Source of the DNA: Streptoalloteichus tenebrarius
GTDB lineage: Bacteria > Actinomycetota > Actinomycetes > Mycobacteriales > Pseudonocardiaceae
Direction: 5' to 3'
Assembly (NCBI RefSeq): GCF_024171885.1
Contig: NZ_JAMTCP010000022.1
Coordinates: 1-45,898 of the forward strand
DNA: 45,898 bases
Part shown: piece after piece, positions 30,571-39,446 of the stretch
Layout: every line of letters begins with the position of its first letter
How positions within the stretch are numbered: position 1 is the first letter of the stretch
Position numbers and translations under genes: made by a program
The notes under the pieces: model-generated
Seen by the model: only the letters and a program-made list of their open reading frames with translations
Databases searched by the model: none
Told to the model about the DNA's origin: nothing

Positions 30571-31056
30571 GTGTCCGAGCACCTCACCGACGACGCCCGC
30601 CGTCGCCGCGCCCACGCCACCGTCGACCGCGTCATGAGCACGCTGCTGGCCAAGGACATGGCCGGCTTCGCGGGGCTGTGGGCGCCGACCGGGATCATGG
30701 AGTTCCCGTTCGCGCCGCCCGGCCGTCCGCGCCGACTCGACGGCGCGGACGCCGTGTGGGAGTACGTGCGCGACTACACCGACCACATCGACCTGCGCGC
30801 GATCACGTCCGAGACGCGGCACGAGACCCAGAACCCCGACGTGCTGGTCGTGGAGTTCTCCGTCGAAGGCCTGGCGGTGCGCACCGGGCGGCCGTACCGG
30901 ATGAGCTACGTGGCCGTGATCGAGGTCGGCGCGGAGGGGATCGTCTCCTACCGCGACTACTGGAACCCGCTGGCGGTGGCCGAGGCGCTCGGCGCGGACA
31001 GCGAACTGGTCGCGGGTTCGGCGAACGCGGCGGCGCACCAGGAGGCACGGGCGTGA
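30571..31056 (+). CDS. NTF2-like/SnoaL domain protein
   Basis: 161 aa from GTG 30571 (GAGGAG 6 nt upstream). NTF2-like fold: VDRVMSTLLAKDMAGFAGLWAPTGIMEFPFAPPGRPRRLDGADAVWEYVRDYTDHIDL, then VLVVEFSVEGLAVRTGRPYRMSYVAVIEVGAEGIVSYRDYWNPLAV. This subgroup resembles ketosteroid isomerase-like proteins of unknown substrate. Its stop overlaps the NmrA start as GTGA, so translation is coupled. Controlled by the divergent TetR. Confidence 0.87.
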   Translation: MSEHLTDDARRRRAHATVDRVMSTLLAKDMAGFAGLWAPTGIMEFPFAPPGRPRRLDGADAVWEYVRDYTDHIDLRAITSETRHETQNPDVLVVEFSVEGLAVRTGRPYRMSYVAVIEVGAEGIVSYRDYWNPLAVAEALGADSELVAGSANAAAHQEARA

Positions 31057-31922
31057 GCGGGCGCGACACGATCCTGGTCACCGGGGCCACCGGCAACACC
31101 GGCCGCCCGCTCGTCCGACTCCTCCGGGAGCACGGCGCGCGCGTGCGCGCGGCGAGCCGGAGCGCGACCCCGGTCGAGGGCGGGGACCACGTCCGCTTCG
31201 ACTGGGCCGACCCGTCCACCCACGCCGACGTCCTCCGCGACGTGCGGCGGATCTACCTCGTCGCGCCGGTCGGGGTCGCCGACCCGGAGCCGCTGGTCCG
31301 CCCGTTCCTGACGGCGGCCCGCGGTGAGGGCGTCGAGCGGGTCGTGCTGCTCAGCTCCTCGGCGGTGCGCGAGGGAGATCCCCTGCTGGGCCAGATCCAC
31401 CGCCTGGTGCGGACGATGTTTCCGGAGTGGACGGTGCTGCGGCCGTCCTGGTTCATGCGGAACATCGTCGGCGATCACCCTGTGGCGCACGGGATTCGCA
31501 CCGAGGGTCGGATCATCACGGCCACCGGGGACGGCAGGGTGGGTTTCGTCGACGCCGCCGACATCGCCGCCGTGGCGGCCCGCGCGCTCCTCGACGACGC
31601 CCCGCACAACACGGAGCACCTCATCACCGGCCCGGAGGCGCTGAGCTACCGCGAGGTCGCCGCCCTGGTCTCCGAGCTGACCGGGCGCGCCGTCGAGCAC
31701 GTTGATCTGTCCACTGAGGACATGGCAGCGCGGTTCACCGCGCTCGGCTACCCCGCCGAGTTCGCGGCGGCCCTGGCCGCGCTGGACGAGGGCATCCGGA
31801 ACGGCGGCGAGGACCGGACCACCGACACCGTGGAGCGCGTGACCGGCCGACCCCCTCGGTCCCTGCGGGACTTCCTGTCCGACCACGTCGAGGCGCTCGC
31901 GCCCACCCCCTCCGCCGTCTGA
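31053..31922 (+). CDS. NmrA-like NAD(P)-binding protein, TetR-regulated
   Basis: 289 aa from GTG 31053. ILVTGATGNTGRPLVRLLREHGARVRAASRSATPV (7-41), VVLLSSSAVREGDPL, WTVLRPSWFMRN, then LITGPEALSYREVAALVSELTGRAVEHVDL. Same NmrA/YesF-like group as the gene at 26238 but only distantly similar. An oxidoreductase for a small ketone or quinone is the usual annotation. The pairing with a coupled NTF2-like protein suggests the two act on the same compound (inference). Contains a GTCCACTGAGGAC palindrome at 31709. Confidence 0.88.
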   Translation: MSGRDTILVTGATGNTGRPLVRLLREHGARVRAASRSATPVEGGDHVRFDWADPSTHADVLRDVRRIYLVAPVGVADPEPLVRPFLTAARGEGVERVVLLSSSAVREGDPLLGQIHRLVRTMFPEWTVLRPSWFMRNIVGDHPVAHGIRTEGRIITATGDGRVGFVDAADIAAVAARALLDDAPHNTEHLITGPEALSYREVAALVSELTGRAVEHVDLSTEDMAARFTALGYPAEFAAALAALDEGIRNGGEDRTTDTVERVTGRPPRSLRDFLSDHVEALAPTPSAV

Positions 31923-31932
31923 ACCCCGCCTG

Positions 31933-32032
31933 CGCCGGCTGAGCCTCGCTTCCGCCGGCTGAGCCTCGCTTCCGCCGGCTGGGCCTTGCTTCCGCCGGCT
32001 GAGCCTCGCCTGCGCCGGCTGGGCCTCGGCCC
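31933..32032. repeat. 20-bp tandem repeat, five copies
   Basis: CGCCGGCTGAGCCTCGCTTC starts at 31933, 31953, 31973, 31993 and 32013 with a few substitutions, directly after the NmrA stop. Confidence 0.9.
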
Positions 32033-32064
32033 GAGCGGCGAACCCGCGCGGGAAACCGGAAACC

Positions 32065-32118
32065 CCGGGGTTCTCCTGGCACGGGAACCCCGGGGTTCCT
32101 GTGCCAGGAGAACCCCGG
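32065..32118. terminator. Long hairpin between convergent genes
   Basis: An 18-bp perfect outer stem (32065-32082 with 32101-32118) continues, after one G-T pair, into the inner palindrome GGAACCCCGGGGTTCC, giving about 26 bp of almost unbroken pairing. It lies between the NmrA stop and the convergent 2-hydroxyacid dehydrogenase stop and is probably a bidirectional terminator. Confidence 0.85.
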
Positions 32119-32138
32119 CGCACGCCGGCCCGAGGGAT

Positions 32139-33212
32139 CTAGCGGGTGTGCGCCGAGCGCTGGGCGAGCACCTCCGGGTTGGCGCAGTGCGCGAGCGGTT
32201 CGCCCCGCAGGTACCGGCCGACTTCGGCGGCGACGATCCGGGCCGCCTTGTGCGCGACCTCCCGGCTCGCGCCGGCCACGTGCGGGGTCAGCACGACGTT
32301 CGGCGCGGTGAGCAGGCGCGAATCCGCCGGGACGGGCTCCTCGGGGAAGACGTCGAAGGCCGCTCCGAACAGGTGGCCCGACTCCAGGGCGTCGCAGACC
32401 GCCTCGTAGTCGACCAGCGCGCCGCGCGCGCAGTTGACCAGCACCGAGCCCTGCGGCATCGCCGCGATCTGAGCGCGGCCGATCATGCCCTCCGTCTCCG
32501 GCGTGACCCGGGCGTGCAGGGACACGATGCGGGACTGTGCGAGCAGGTCCTGGAGCGCCACGGCTTCCGCGACTCCCGTGAGCGCGTCGGCCGCCACGTA
32601 CGGGTCGTGCACCAGGACGCGCGAACCGAGGGCGTTGAGCGCCCTGGCGACCCGGCTGCCGATCGCGCCGTAGCCCACCAGGCCGACGGTCGTGCCCTCC
32701 AGCTCGATCCCGCAGTTCTCGTAGGCGTAGTAGTCGCCGCGCCACACACCCGCGCGTATGTCCTTGTGCAGTTCGGGAATCCGGCGCGCGGCGGCGAGGA
32801 TCAGGGCGATCGTGTGCTCGGCGGTGGCGGCGGCGTTGCGGCCGGGCGCGTAGCAGACGGCCACGCCGTGCCGGGTCGCCGCCTCGATGTTGACGTTCAC
32901 GGGTCCGCCCCGGCTGACGCAGAACAGCTCCAGGTCGGGGCAGGCGTCGAGGACGCGCTCGGTGAGCGGCCCCATCTGCGTGACGCCGATCCTGGCCCCG
33001 CGCAGCGCCTCGATCATGGTGTCCTCGTCGCCCGAGGCCTCCCTGACCTCGGCCACCTCGCCGAAGGGCACGTGCGGCCACGGCAGGGTCAGCTCGCGGA
33101 CGTCCACCCCGCCCACATCAGAGTCCAGGTCGGACGTCTCGGCGCGGACGGCGTCGGCCAGCAGTGTGGGCAGCACGAAGTGATCGCCGGCGGCGACGAC
33201 GGTGGTGCGCAT
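32139..33212 (-). CDS. D-isomer-specific 2-hydroxyacid dehydrogenase
   Basis: 357 aa from ATG 33212 (AGGAG upstream). Flavodoxin-like substrate domain plus NAD domain with GLVGYGAIGSRVARAL (GxGxxG at 180-185) and D203 of the adenine site (VHDPY). Catalytic residues R263 (NCARGALVD), a Glu of FPEEP (291-292) and H311 (TPHVAG) are all present. Resembles the 3-phosphoglycerate dehydrogenase-like/erythronate-type members. Last gene of the carbohydrate operon, where it could oxidise or reduce a 2-hydroxy/2-oxo acid sugar product; the substrate is unknown. Confidence 0.9.
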   Translation of the reverse strand: MRTTVVAAGDHFVLPTLLADAVRAETSDLDSDVGGVDVRELTLPWPHVPFGEVAEVREASGDEDTMIEALRGARIGVTQMGPLTERVLDACPDLELFCVSRGGPVNVNIEAATRHGVAVCYAPGRNAAATAEHTIALILAAARRIPELHKDIRAGVWRGDYYAYENCGIELEGTTVGLVGYGAIGSRVARALNALGSRVLVHDPYVAADALTGVAEAVALQDLLAQSRIVSLHARVTPETEGMIGRAQIAAMPQGSVLVNCARGALVDYEAVCDALESGHLFGAAFDVFPEEPVPADSRLLTAPNVVLTPHVAGASREVAHKAARIVAAEVGRYLRGEPLAHCANPEVLAQRSAHTR

Positions 33213-33235
33213 GGGAACTCCTGTGTGGTGCTCGC

Positions 33236-33853
33236 TCAGACCGAGAGCGCTTCGATGGGGGTGTTGAACTGCAACAGCGACGTGACGTCGTCGCGGATGC
33301 GCAGTTCGGTGATGCCGGTGTTCCGCACGACGGGGAACACGCGGCGGTAGGCCGAGACGGGGATGCCGAGCAGGTGGCAGATCACCAGGCGCAGCAGGGT
33401 GCCGTGCGCGACGACGAGCACCCTCCCCTCGGGAACCCGCTCCGTGATGTCCAGCAGGCACGCGGTCCCCCGGTCCACCGCGACGCGCGGGTCCTCGCCC
33501 TCGGGCATGTGGTGGGCGACGGGATCGGCGCGGAACGCGGCCAGCCGCTCGGGGAACTCGCGTTCCATCTCGGCGGTGGTCATGCCCTCGGCGCGCCCGA
33601 AGCCCAGCTCGCACAGCCGCTCGTCGACGACCGGCTCCAGTCCGGTGGCGTGCGCGACCGGCGCGGCCGTGTCCCTGGCCCGGCCCTGCGGCGAGCACCA
33701 CAGCGCGGCCAGGCCGGCGGTGCGCGCCCAGTCGGCGAGCCGTTCGGCCTGTTCCTTGCCGTGCGGGGTGAGCGGCACCTCGCTGCGCCCCGCGTAGCGG
33801 TTCTCGGCGTGCCAGGTGGTCTCCCCGTGCCGCACGAGCACGATGTCGGTCAC
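33236..33853 (-). CDS. Histidine phosphatase (phosphoglycerate mutase-like)
   Basis: 205 aa from GTG 33853, overlapping the upstream kinase stop by 4 nt (GTGA). RHGET at 8-12 (H9 is the phosphorylated His), then ELGFGRAEGMTTAEM, and the second catalytic VVAHGTLLRLVICHLLG. This is the branch-1 acid phosphatase/PGM fold; its members hydrolyse sugar phosphates or isomerise phosphoglycerate. Its place next to two sugar kinases suggests removal or turnover of a phosphorylated intermediate. Confidence 0.9.
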   Translation of the reverse strand: MTDIVLVRHGETTWHAENRYAGRSEVPLTPHGKEQAERLADWARTAGLAALWCSPQGRARDTAAPVAHATGLEPVVDERLCELGFGRAEGMTTAEMEREFPERLAAFRADPVAHHMPEGEDPRVAVDRGTACLLDITERVPEGRVLVVAHGTLLRLVICHLLGIPVSAYRRVFPVVRNTGITELRIRDDVTSLLQFNTPIEALSV

Positions 33854-35343
33854 TGTTCGGCCCTCCTCCGGGCGTGGTCGGCCACGGCGGCGTCCAGCCA
33901 GCCGCGGCGGGTCAGCTCGTCGACGAGGCGCAGGTAGGTGGCGAGCAGGCGCCGGGTGCGCTCCGGGCGCGGGTCGAGGACCTCGCGGACCCGCACCATG
34001 GCCCGCGCCGCCTCGGCGGGGCCGCCGAAGTGGGAGGCCGCGGCGAGCACCGCCATGCCGTGCGCCGCCTCGGTGTGCTCGGGCAGGCGGACCCGCCGGC
34101 CGAGCAGGTCGGCGCGGAGCTGACACCAGTACGGGTTGCGCGCCCCGCCCCCGGTCAACGACAACGCGCCGTCGGTCGGCGCGCCGAGCGAATCGAGGTA
34201 GTCCAGGCACAGGCGCTCCACGCAGGCCACGCCGACGAGGTGCGCGTGGAACAGCCCGGCCTGGTCGCCTGGGTCGCCGAGCACGAACGGCTCGGCGTCG
34301 GGCGCCCGGAACGGGAACCGCTCACCGCCGGTGGACGCCAGCGGGTAGGCGACGGCGTCCGGCGCGCGGTCGGCGGCGCGGGCGGTCAGCTCGACGAGGT
34401 CGGCGTCCGGGAACTCCCTGCTGAGCACGCCCGCGCCACTGCTGGACGCGCCACCGGGCAGCCAGGTCCCGGCAGGGCCTCGGTGGCAGTAGACGACGCC
34501 GGCGGGGTCGCGCACGAGGTGGTCGCTGACGCCCTTGAGCACCAGGGTCGTGCCGAGCACCGAGTTCCACGAGCCGACGTCCAGCGCGCCCGCCCCGAGC
34601 TGCGCCGCGCAGCCGTCGGTCATCCCGGCGATCACCGGTGTGCCGGCGGGGATGCCCGTCTCCGCCGCCGCCGTCGCGCCGACCACGCCGAGGGTGGTCC
34701 CGGGAGGGACCACGGGCGGGAGGAGGTGCTCGGCGACCCCCAGGACGTCGAGCACCTCCGTCGGCCAGCGGTCGGCGAGCAGGTGGTAGCCGGTCTTCAG
34801 CGCGTGGCTGGCGTCGGTGGGCACCGGGGAGCCGACGAGTCGCCACGTGACCAGGTCGGCCTGGTGGAGCAGCCGGACGTCACGCCGCGCGGCCAGCTCC
34901 GGCCGGTTCCGCAGCAGCCACACGAGCTTGGGCAGCGCCCACGAGGGCTGCATCCGCCGGTAGCCCAGCTCCTGCCACACCTCGCCGCCTGCTCCGTCCA
35001 CAATGGACGCTTCAGCGGTGGCGCGGGCGTCGTCGTACATGAGGCCGGGCGTGAGCGGCGTGCCGTGCGCGTCGGCGAGCAGGATCGTGCCCGAGGTCGC
35101 GTCCACCGCGAGGCCCCGCACCCGACCCGGTTCGATCTCCGCCATGGCCTGCCGGCAGGCCACGCGCACCGCGTCCCACCACTGCTCGGGGTCCTGCTCG
35201 TGGCGCGGTCCGTCACGGTGGCTGCGCAGCGGGTGGGTCCCGGCGCCGGCGACCCGTCCGGTCTCGTCGACGGCGACGGCCCGGACGCTCTGCGTGCCGA
35301 GGTCGACGCCCAGCCACACGGGAGTGTTCTGGTCGGCGGTCAC
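33850..35343 (-). CDS. FGGY carbohydrate kinase 2 (xylulokinase-like)
   Basis: 497 aa from GTG 35343, overlapping the upstream kinase by 4 nt. Two actin-like ATPase domains: WLGVDLGTQSVRAVAVDETG (10-29), VDATSGTILLAD, AGMTDGCAAQLGAG, VLGTTLVLKG and the C-terminal ADP site LSLTGGGARNPYWCQLRADLLGRRVRLPEHTEAAHGMAVLAAASH. Phosphorylates a ketose or polyol with ATP in the cytosol. Only about 25-30 percent similar by eye to the adjacent kinase, so it is not a recent duplicate. The exact substrate is not evident. Confidence 0.9.
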   Translation of the reverse strand: MTADQNTPVWLGVDLGTQSVRAVAVDETGRVAGAGTHPLRSHRDGPRHEQDPEQWWDAVRVACRQAMAEIEPGRVRGLAVDATSGTILLADAHGTPLTPGLMYDDARATAEASIVDGAGGEVWQELGYRRMQPSWALPKLVWLLRNRPELAARRDVRLLHQADLVTWRLVGSPVPTDASHALKTGYHLLADRWPTEVLDVLGVAEHLLPPVVPPGTTLGVVGATAAAETGIPAGTPVIAGMTDGCAAQLGAGALDVGSWNSVLGTTLVLKGVSDHLVRDPAGVVYCHRGPAGTWLPGGASSSGAGVLSREFPDADLVELTARAADRAPDAVAYPLASTGGERFPFRAPDAEPFVLGDPGDQAGLFHAHLVGVACVERLCLDYLDSLGAPTDGALSLTGGGARNPYWCQLRADLLGRRVRLPEHTEAAHGMAVLAAASHFGGPAEAARAMVRVREVLDPRPERTRRLLATYLRLVDELTRRGWLDAAVADHARRRAEQ

Positions 35344-36860
35344 GAACGGCCTCCGTGGTCGAGTCCGGGACCCGGTCGGCGGCGGCCGGCCGCCAGGCGG
35401 GACCAGCCCTGCGCGGAGATCTCCCGCATGGCGAGGAAGTCCTTGTACAGCTCGGAATACAGGGCGGAACGCGCGCTGTCGGGCTCACACGTGGCACGCA
35501 CGCGCACGTGCTTCTCGGCCGCCCGGCGCAGGTCCGGCTCCGCGCCCGTGGCCACGAGTCCACAGAGGAACGCTCCCTTGGCCCCCACCTCGCTGTCGGC
35601 CGAGCGCACCGCCGGCACGCCCGTGACGTCGGCGATGAGCTGACACCAGCTCTGGTTGTTCGCGCCGCCCCCGCACAGCCGCAGCTCGGTCGTCGCCGCG
35701 CCCGAGGTCTCCAGGCAGTCCCTGATCACCATCGTCAGGCCCTCGAACACCGCGCGGACCACCTCGGCGCGCCCGTGCTCCAGCGACAGCCCCCACCAGG
35801 TGCCCCGCGCCTCCGGATCGAGGAACGGGGCGCGTTCCCCGGCCGGGGAGAGGTAGGGCAGGAAGACCAGACCGCGCGCGCCCGGCTCGGCGGCGGCCGC
35901 CAGGTCGCCGAGCGCGCCGGGGCCGTCCGCGCCGAGGAGGGAGCCCACCCAGGACAGCACCTCCGTGCCGGCCAGCGTCGGGTAGGCGCGCAGCACGTGG
36001 CCGGCGGAGTCCAACGCGATGGTCAGGCCGGCCGGCTCCCCCGCCAGCTCGACCCGGTCCCTCACGACCTCCGTGCACAGCGTCGTGCCGAGGATCGTGC
36101 AGGCCTGCCCGTTCGACGTGGCCCCGACGCCCAGCGCGGTGGAGGCGATGTCGTAGGGCGCGAGCACGACCGGCAGGCCGGCCGGCAGCCCCAGCTCCTC
36201 GGCGGCGGTCGAGGTCAGCTCCTCGACCCTGCGGTCGTCGCCCCGCACCTCGGGCAGCAGCGGGCGCGCCCACTCCAGGTCGAACGCGGCGAGCAGCTCG
36301 GGGTCGTAGCGGCGGGTGGTCGGGTCCAGGAACGGCGCGGAGGCGTCCGACTCGTCCACGACGAGCTGGCCGGTGAGCCGGGAGAAGACCCAGCCGCCGC
36401 AGTAGAGCAGGGTCGACGAGCGCCGCAGCCGCTCGGGGTCGTGCCGGGCGAACCAGGTCAGGACGGCGTTGGGCAGGCCGGCGAAGGTCAGCGAGCCGTT
36501 GCGGTGGAACGCCCGGTCCAGCACGCCGTCGTGCCGCCAGCGCTCGACGACGTCCGCCGCGCGGCCGTCGGACCAGAGGACGGCCGGGCCGGTGGGCCGG
36601 CCCCGGTCGTCGACCAGCCAGGCCCCGTCGCCCTGCGCGGTGATCGCGAGGAACCGCACGTCGCCGTCGATCCGCGGGCGCACCGCGCGCACGGTGTCGA
36701 CGACCGCCCGCCACACCGCGTCCATGTCCTGCTCGGCCCACCCGGGGCGCGGGCGGCGCACCTCGGTGGCCTGGCGGGCCACCGCGACCTCGTTCCCCTC
36801 GTCGTCGAAGACGACGGTCTTGATCATCGACGTGCCCACGTCGACCGCCACGGCGGACAT
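35340..36860 (-). CDS. FGGY carbohydrate kinase 1 (polyol/erythritol kinase-like)
   Basis: 506 aa from ATG 36860 (GGAAGG upstream). MSAVAVDVGTSMIKTVVFDDEGNEVAVARQ (1-30), WAEQDMDAVWRAV, ITAQGDGAWLVD, VLWSDGRAADVVERW, VVDESDASAPFLDP, ILGTTLCTEVV and LRLCGGGANNQSWCQLIADVTGVPAV. The ESDAS-PFLD segment recalls erythritol/L-xylulose kinases, but that is a weak guess. The GTGA overlap with the next kinase and 5-nt spacing from the MFS stop show one transcript. The C-terminal 20 residues are Arg/Gly-rich. Confidence 0.9.
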   Translation of the reverse strand: MSAVAVDVGTSMIKTVVFDDEGNEVAVARQATEVRRPRPGWAEQDMDAVWRAVVDTVRAVRPRIDGDVRFLAITAQGDGAWLVDDRGRPTGPAVLWSDGRAADVVERWRHDGVLDRAFHRNGSLTFAGLPNAVLTWFARHDPERLRRSSTLLYCGGWVFSRLTGQLVVDESDASAPFLDPTTRRYDPELLAAFDLEWARPLLPEVRGDDRRVEELTSTAAEELGLPAGLPVVLAPYDIASTALGVGATSNGQACTILGTTLCTEVVRDRVELAGEPAGLTIALDSAGHVLRAYPTLAGTEVLSWVGSLLGADGPGALGDLAAAAEPGARGLVFLPYLSPAGERAPFLDPEARGTWWGLSLEHGRAEVVRAVFEGLTMVIRDCLETSGAATTELRLCGGGANNQSWCQLIADVTGVPAVRSADSEVGAKGAFLCGLVATGAEPDLRRAAEKHVRVRATCEPDSARSALYSELYKDFLAMREISAQGWSRLAAGRRRPGPGLDHGGRS

Positions 36861-36865
36861 GCGGC

Positions 36866-38185
36866 TCACCTTCCGTCGTTCCCGTCCGCGAGCGCCTGGC
36901 CGGCACCTGGGGTTACCCCGGTGGGGGCCGGCAGCCGCAGGAAGGTCGTCATCAGGGCGCTGGCCAGGTAGAGGCCCGCGAAGATCCACATCACCCCGGC
37001 GACGCCGAGCGGCCCGAGGAACAGGCCGACCAGCGCCGGGCCGACGAACGTGCTCGCGCCCGCGCCCAGGTTCAGCGCGGCCATGGCCTGCCCCTTGTGC
37101 TCGGGGGCCAGCGACGGCATCAGCGCGGACAGCGGCACGTAGCCGGCGAGCGTCGCGCCGTAGGCGGCGGCCACGAGCAGCGCCAGCCAGTACTGGGCCC
37201 CGGCCGCGAGCGGCGCGTAGTACAGCAGGAGCGTGGTGACCGCGCTGCCCACGCCGCCGAACCAGGCGATGGTGCGCTGCCAGCCGAGCCGGTCCCCCAC
37301 CAGGCCGAAGATCAGGTTGAAGAAGATGTTGGTGGTGAACATGACCGTGAGCAGCCGCAGCCACTCGGTGAGGCTGAACCCGACGGTCTCGGTGAAGAAG
37401 ATCGGCAGGAACACCAGGTAGCCGAACTGGGGCGCGGTGTTGATGATCCGCACGACGCAGCCCACGCCGATCCTCGGCTTCCGCACGAGGATGGAGAGGC
37501 TGCCGAGCAGGGTGGCCAGCGGTCGTTCGTCGGGCGGGGCGAGCCGCCCCGCGCCCGTGCGCTCGCGCACCAGCAGCAGGGCCAGCAGGCCGCCGAGGAC
37601 GACGAGGCCGAGCGAGAACCAGAGCGTCTGGTACGCGCCGATGACCGGGATCAGCCCGCTGGCGACCAGCGAGCCCAGCGTGGGCAGGCCCCCGGTGAAC
37701 GCGAACCAGAACCAGCCCACGGCCGACCCCAGGCGCTCGCGCGGGGTGACCGCCGTGACCCAGACCAGGAACGCGTACGCGAACAGCGGGTAGCCGAAGC
37801 CCCGGATGCCGTAGCTGAGCATCAGCAGCGAGTAGTTGCGCGTCGGGAGGGCCACGGCCAGGAACAGCACCTGGAAGGCGATCCAGATGCCGAGGCCGAG
37901 CCACATGACGCGGCGCGGTCCCCACAGGTCGGACAACGCGCCGGAGAACCACGCGGCGATGCTCGCGGTGATGCCGTAGACGCTGAACAGCAGCGCGACG
38001 CTCGACGCGGACACGCCCTGGTCCACCAGGTAGGGCGACAGGTACCCGGACTCCACGCCGTCGCCGATCATGAAGATCAGGACGCCGACGAAGCCCCAGG
38101 CCAGCGGGCGGGGAATGCCCACCCGCTCCACGAGGGAGCGGGCGGCGCCTTCGGGAGCCGAAGGCGCGGCGGAGAGCGTGGTCAC
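36866..38185 (-). CDS. MFS permease, polyol permease type
   Basis: 439 aa from GTG 38185 (AGGAGG 8 nt upstream); GTG 38194 adds three residues. Twelve predicted membrane helices; MFS motif GALSDLWGPRRVMWLGLG between helices 2 and 3, and VPLSALMPSLAPEHKGQAMAALNLGAG near helix 10. The opening GFVGVLIFMIGDGVESGYLSPYLVDQGVS resembles ribitol/arabinitol permeases (RbtT/DalT group). First gene of the five-gene operon; it would import the compound used by the kinases, probably by proton symport. Confidence 0.88.
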   Translation of the reverse strand: MTTLSAAPSAPEGAARSLVERVGIPRPLAWGFVGVLIFMIGDGVESGYLSPYLVDQGVSASSVALLFSVYGITASIAAWFSGALSDLWGPRRVMWLGLGIWIAFQVLFLAVALPTRNYSLLMLSYGIRGFGYPLFAYAFLVWVTAVTPRERLGSAVGWFWFAFTGGLPTLGSLVASGLIPVIGAYQTLWFSLGLVVLGGLLALLLVRERTGAGRLAPPDERPLATLLGSLSILVRKPRIGVGCVVRIINTAPQFGYLVFLPIFFTETVGFSLTEWLRLLTVMFTTNIFFNLIFGLVGDRLGWQRTIAWFGGVGSAVTTLLLYYAPLAAGAQYWLALLVAAAYGATLAGYVPLSALMPSLAPEHKGQAMAALNLGAGASTFVGPALVGLFLGPLGVAGVMWIFAGLYLASALMTTFLRLPAPTGVTPGAGQALADGNDGR

Positions 38186-38300
38186 GAGGAGCACCTCCTG
38201 GCGGACGGGCTGTGGCAGGGGTCGCGGCGCCGCGAGCTGGGCAAATTGGAGGCTGAGCCGGGCCTCGACTCAAGAACGAAACCCGTTCTTCACATGAAGT

Positions 38301-38316
38301 ACGTGATTCATCACGT
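38301..38316. promoter_or_regulatory. Operator ACGTGAT-TC-ATCACGT
   Basis: Perfect 7-bp arms around TC, with partly related TTCACATGAA at 38289-38298 and AACTGTGATG just downstream. It lies between the MFS operon and the divergent DeoR gene, 116 bp upstream of the MFS start. Likely DeoR-type binding site. Confidence 0.65.
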
Positions 38317-38482
38317 GAACTGTGATGGGTCGACCGCGGTGCGTCATCCTGAGGCGCGTGGTGTTCCCGCAGCTCAGAGCCATCTTCATCGGATCAGCGG
38401 CCGGCCGGGAGCCCTCGTCTCCCCGTGTTAACTTCGGGTGACAACTACGCGTCGTCCGCAGCACGAGAAGGAAGCCCACGTC

Positions 38483-39301
38483 GTGTCCGAGGAAGCAGGA
38501 GTCGCCCCGCCCGGCAACGGGGAGTCCTCGCGGGTCGCCGGCCAGCAGGCCCGTCAGCAGCGCATCCGGGAGCGGGTGCTGGCCGAGGGGTTCGTCCGCG
38601 CCGAGGCGCTGGCCACGGACTACGGCGTCAGCCTGATGACGATCCACCGCGACCTGGAGGCGCTCCAGACGCAGGGGTGGCTGCGGAAGGTGCGGGGTGG
38701 CGCGTCCGCGCTGCCCTCCGCGTTGTTCCACGGCAGCGTCGAGCACCGCATGGCGACGATGAGCGAGACGAAGCGCCGCCTGGCCGAGGCCGCGTTGGAG
38801 CTGGTCTCCCCCGGCCAGACCGTGATGCTGGACGAGAGCACGACCTGCCTGCACCTGGCGCAACGCCTGCCCACGCGCGCCCCGCTGACCGTGATCACCT
38901 ACTTCCTGCCGGTGATCAAGCTCCTGGCCGGGGAGCCCGGGATCGGGCTGGTCTCCCTCGGCGGGTCGTACTTCCCCGCCTACGACGCCTTCCTCGGCCT
39001 GCACACCGCCGACGCCGTCCGCTCCTTCCGCGCGGACCTGCTCTTCGCCTCCACCACGGCCATCGTCAACGGCCGCTGCTACCACCAGTCCCAGGAGACC
39101 GTGCACGTCAAACGCGCCCTGATGGAGTCGGCCGGTCGCAGGGTGCTGCTGGTCGACCACACCAAGTTCGCCAAGGAGGGCCTGTACGCCCTCGCCCCGC
39201 TCACCAGCTTCGACCTCGTCCTGGTCGACGACGGGCTGCCGCCGGCCGAGCTGCGCGCCGTCCGCGACCTCGGCGTTCAGGTCCGCACCGTGCGCGCCTG
39301 A
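38483..39301 (+). CDS. DeoR/GlpR-family transcriptional regulator
   Basis: 272 aa from GTG 38483 (GAAGGAAG 8 nt upstream); an upstream ATG 38438 is in frame but lacks a site. HTH_DeoR: RQQRIRERVLAEGFVRAEALATDYGVSLMTIHRDLEALQTQGWLRKVRGGASAL, with S-TIHRDLEAL as recognition helix. DeoR_C sensor domain, a ribose isomerase-like fold: TVMLDESTTCLHLAQRL, LVSLGGSYFPAYDAFLG, FASTTAI, VLLVDHTKFAKEGLY. Senses sugar phosphates and usually represses; it should control the divergent permease/double-kinase operon. Confidence 0.92.
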   Translation: MSEEAGVAPPGNGESSRVAGQQARQQRIRERVLAEGFVRAEALATDYGVSLMTIHRDLEALQTQGWLRKVRGGASALPSALFHGSVEHRMATMSETKRRLAEAALELVSPGQTVMLDESTTCLHLAQRLPTRAPLTVITYFLPVIKLLAGEPGIGLVSLGGSYFPAYDAFLGLHTADAVRSFRADLLFASTTAIVNGRCYHQSQETVHVKRALMESAGRRVLLVDHTKFAKEGLYALAPLTSFDLVLVDDGLPPAELRAVRDLGVQVRTVRA

Positions 39302-39446
39302 ACGCCGGTCCCTCCGGCAACGTCCACAGTGGTCGGTGATGCGCGGACGGCGCCCCGGGTTTCGGTGCGCCGGTCCGGGGAATCCCGGCGGTGTCGGGCG
39401 ACAGCCACGGCACGGTCGACACTGGGACGAGAACGAGCGAGGCCGC

